Source of the DNA: DUOH01 sp036562625 | GTDB lineage: Bacteria > Bacillota > UBA4882 > UBA10575 | DNA length: 5,767 nt | Assembly: GCA_036562625.1 (NCBI GenBank) | Contig: DATCJV010000024.1 | Coordinates: 1 to 5,767, forward strand | Direction of reading: 5' to 3' | In this document: positions 5,537 through 5,767 of the stretch, piece after piece | Layout of the letters: each line of letters begins with the position of its first letter | Position numbering within the stretch: position 1 is the first letter of the stretch | The notes under the pieces: model-generated | The model's database searches: none | What the model saw: the letters and a program-made list of their open reading frames with translations, nothing else | What the model was told of the DNA's origin: nothing | Translations under genes and position numbers: made by a program

Positions 5537-5767
5537 TTTTCACCACCCAAGACCGGGCCAGGCCCATTTCTTCTTTAAAAAGTATGCGAGAGAAAGGTAT
5601 TTTCAAAAAAGTATTAGTCATAAAAGGGAAAACTCCTTCTTCTGTTTGGCTCTTGTCGATGGCCGTGGCCGTGAATGTTCATTGACGCCATATTTTGTCA
5701 TAATTATTTATAGTAAATAGTAATAAATTGCTACGAAACTAAATATACTATTTTTACAGTTCTATTA
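5537..5767. other. Non-coding region upstream of zapA, AT-rich end
   Basis: No recognisable gene or RNA is present. The last 70 bases are very AT-rich and include the short direct repeat TAGTAAATAGTAAT (5711-5724). A weak promoter candidate for zapA on the minus strand is TTGAAA (5606-5601), a 16-base spacer and TACTTT (5584-5579, three of six matches). A 34-codon ORF at 5621-5517 with an AAGGAG site is discussed as a finding. I see no clear terminator from a gene beyond the window. Confidence 0.5.

Noticed and set aside
5617..5700. Overlapping 22- and 27-codon minus-strand ORFs in the zapA upstream region
   Set aside because: Neither has a Shine-Dalgarno sequence and neither resembles a known peptide; such short ORFs are expected by chance.
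5481..5720. Plus-strand 79-codon ORF opposite the start of zapA
   Set aside because: It runs antisense through the zapA start and AT-rich spacer, has no recognisable family and no convincing ribosome binding site.

Overview
The window is a compact bacterial chromosome segment. All genes I can support lie on the minus strand, so transcription runs from high to low coordinates. Strong AGGAGG-type ribosome binding sites, the gene set and the rpsO-pnp pair point to a Bacillota (Firmicutes) genome, probably a Clostridia-like lineage; I cannot place it to genus. I see no mobile elements, CRISPR arrays, tRNA or rRNA genes.

Layout in transcription order. Positions 5767-5537 are non-coding and AT-rich at the far end. 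Next come zapA (5536-5258, FtsZ-ring accessory protein), a CvpA-family membrane protein with an unusual cysteine-rich C-terminal half (5155-4130), and a long U32-family (RlhA/TrhP-like) protein of 855 residues (4121-1554). The last two are separated by 8 bases, and the ribosome binding site of the U32 gene lies inside the end of the CvpA gene, so these three genes look like one operon. A 260-base gap follows. It holds a good sigma-A promoter, a short terminator-like hairpin at the predicted transcription start, and a structured leader for rpsO (1293-1024, ribosomal protein S15). A strong intrinsic terminator overlaps the rpsO stop codon. A 292-base leader then precedes pnp (polynucleotide phosphorylase), which starts at a TTG codon at 731 and runs off the window at position 1.

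The themes are cell division and envelope (zapA, CvpA) and RNA or ribosome function (U32 hydroxylase-like protein, S15, PNPase). rpsO next to pnp is a widely conserved arrangement, and both genes are known in other bacteria to be controlled through their mRNA leaders. The most interesting points are the CvpA-zinc-ribbon-like fusion, a degenerate second U32 unit with its own cysteine set, and the rpsO leader, where a UCCUCC loop can pair with the Shine-Dalgarno sequence.
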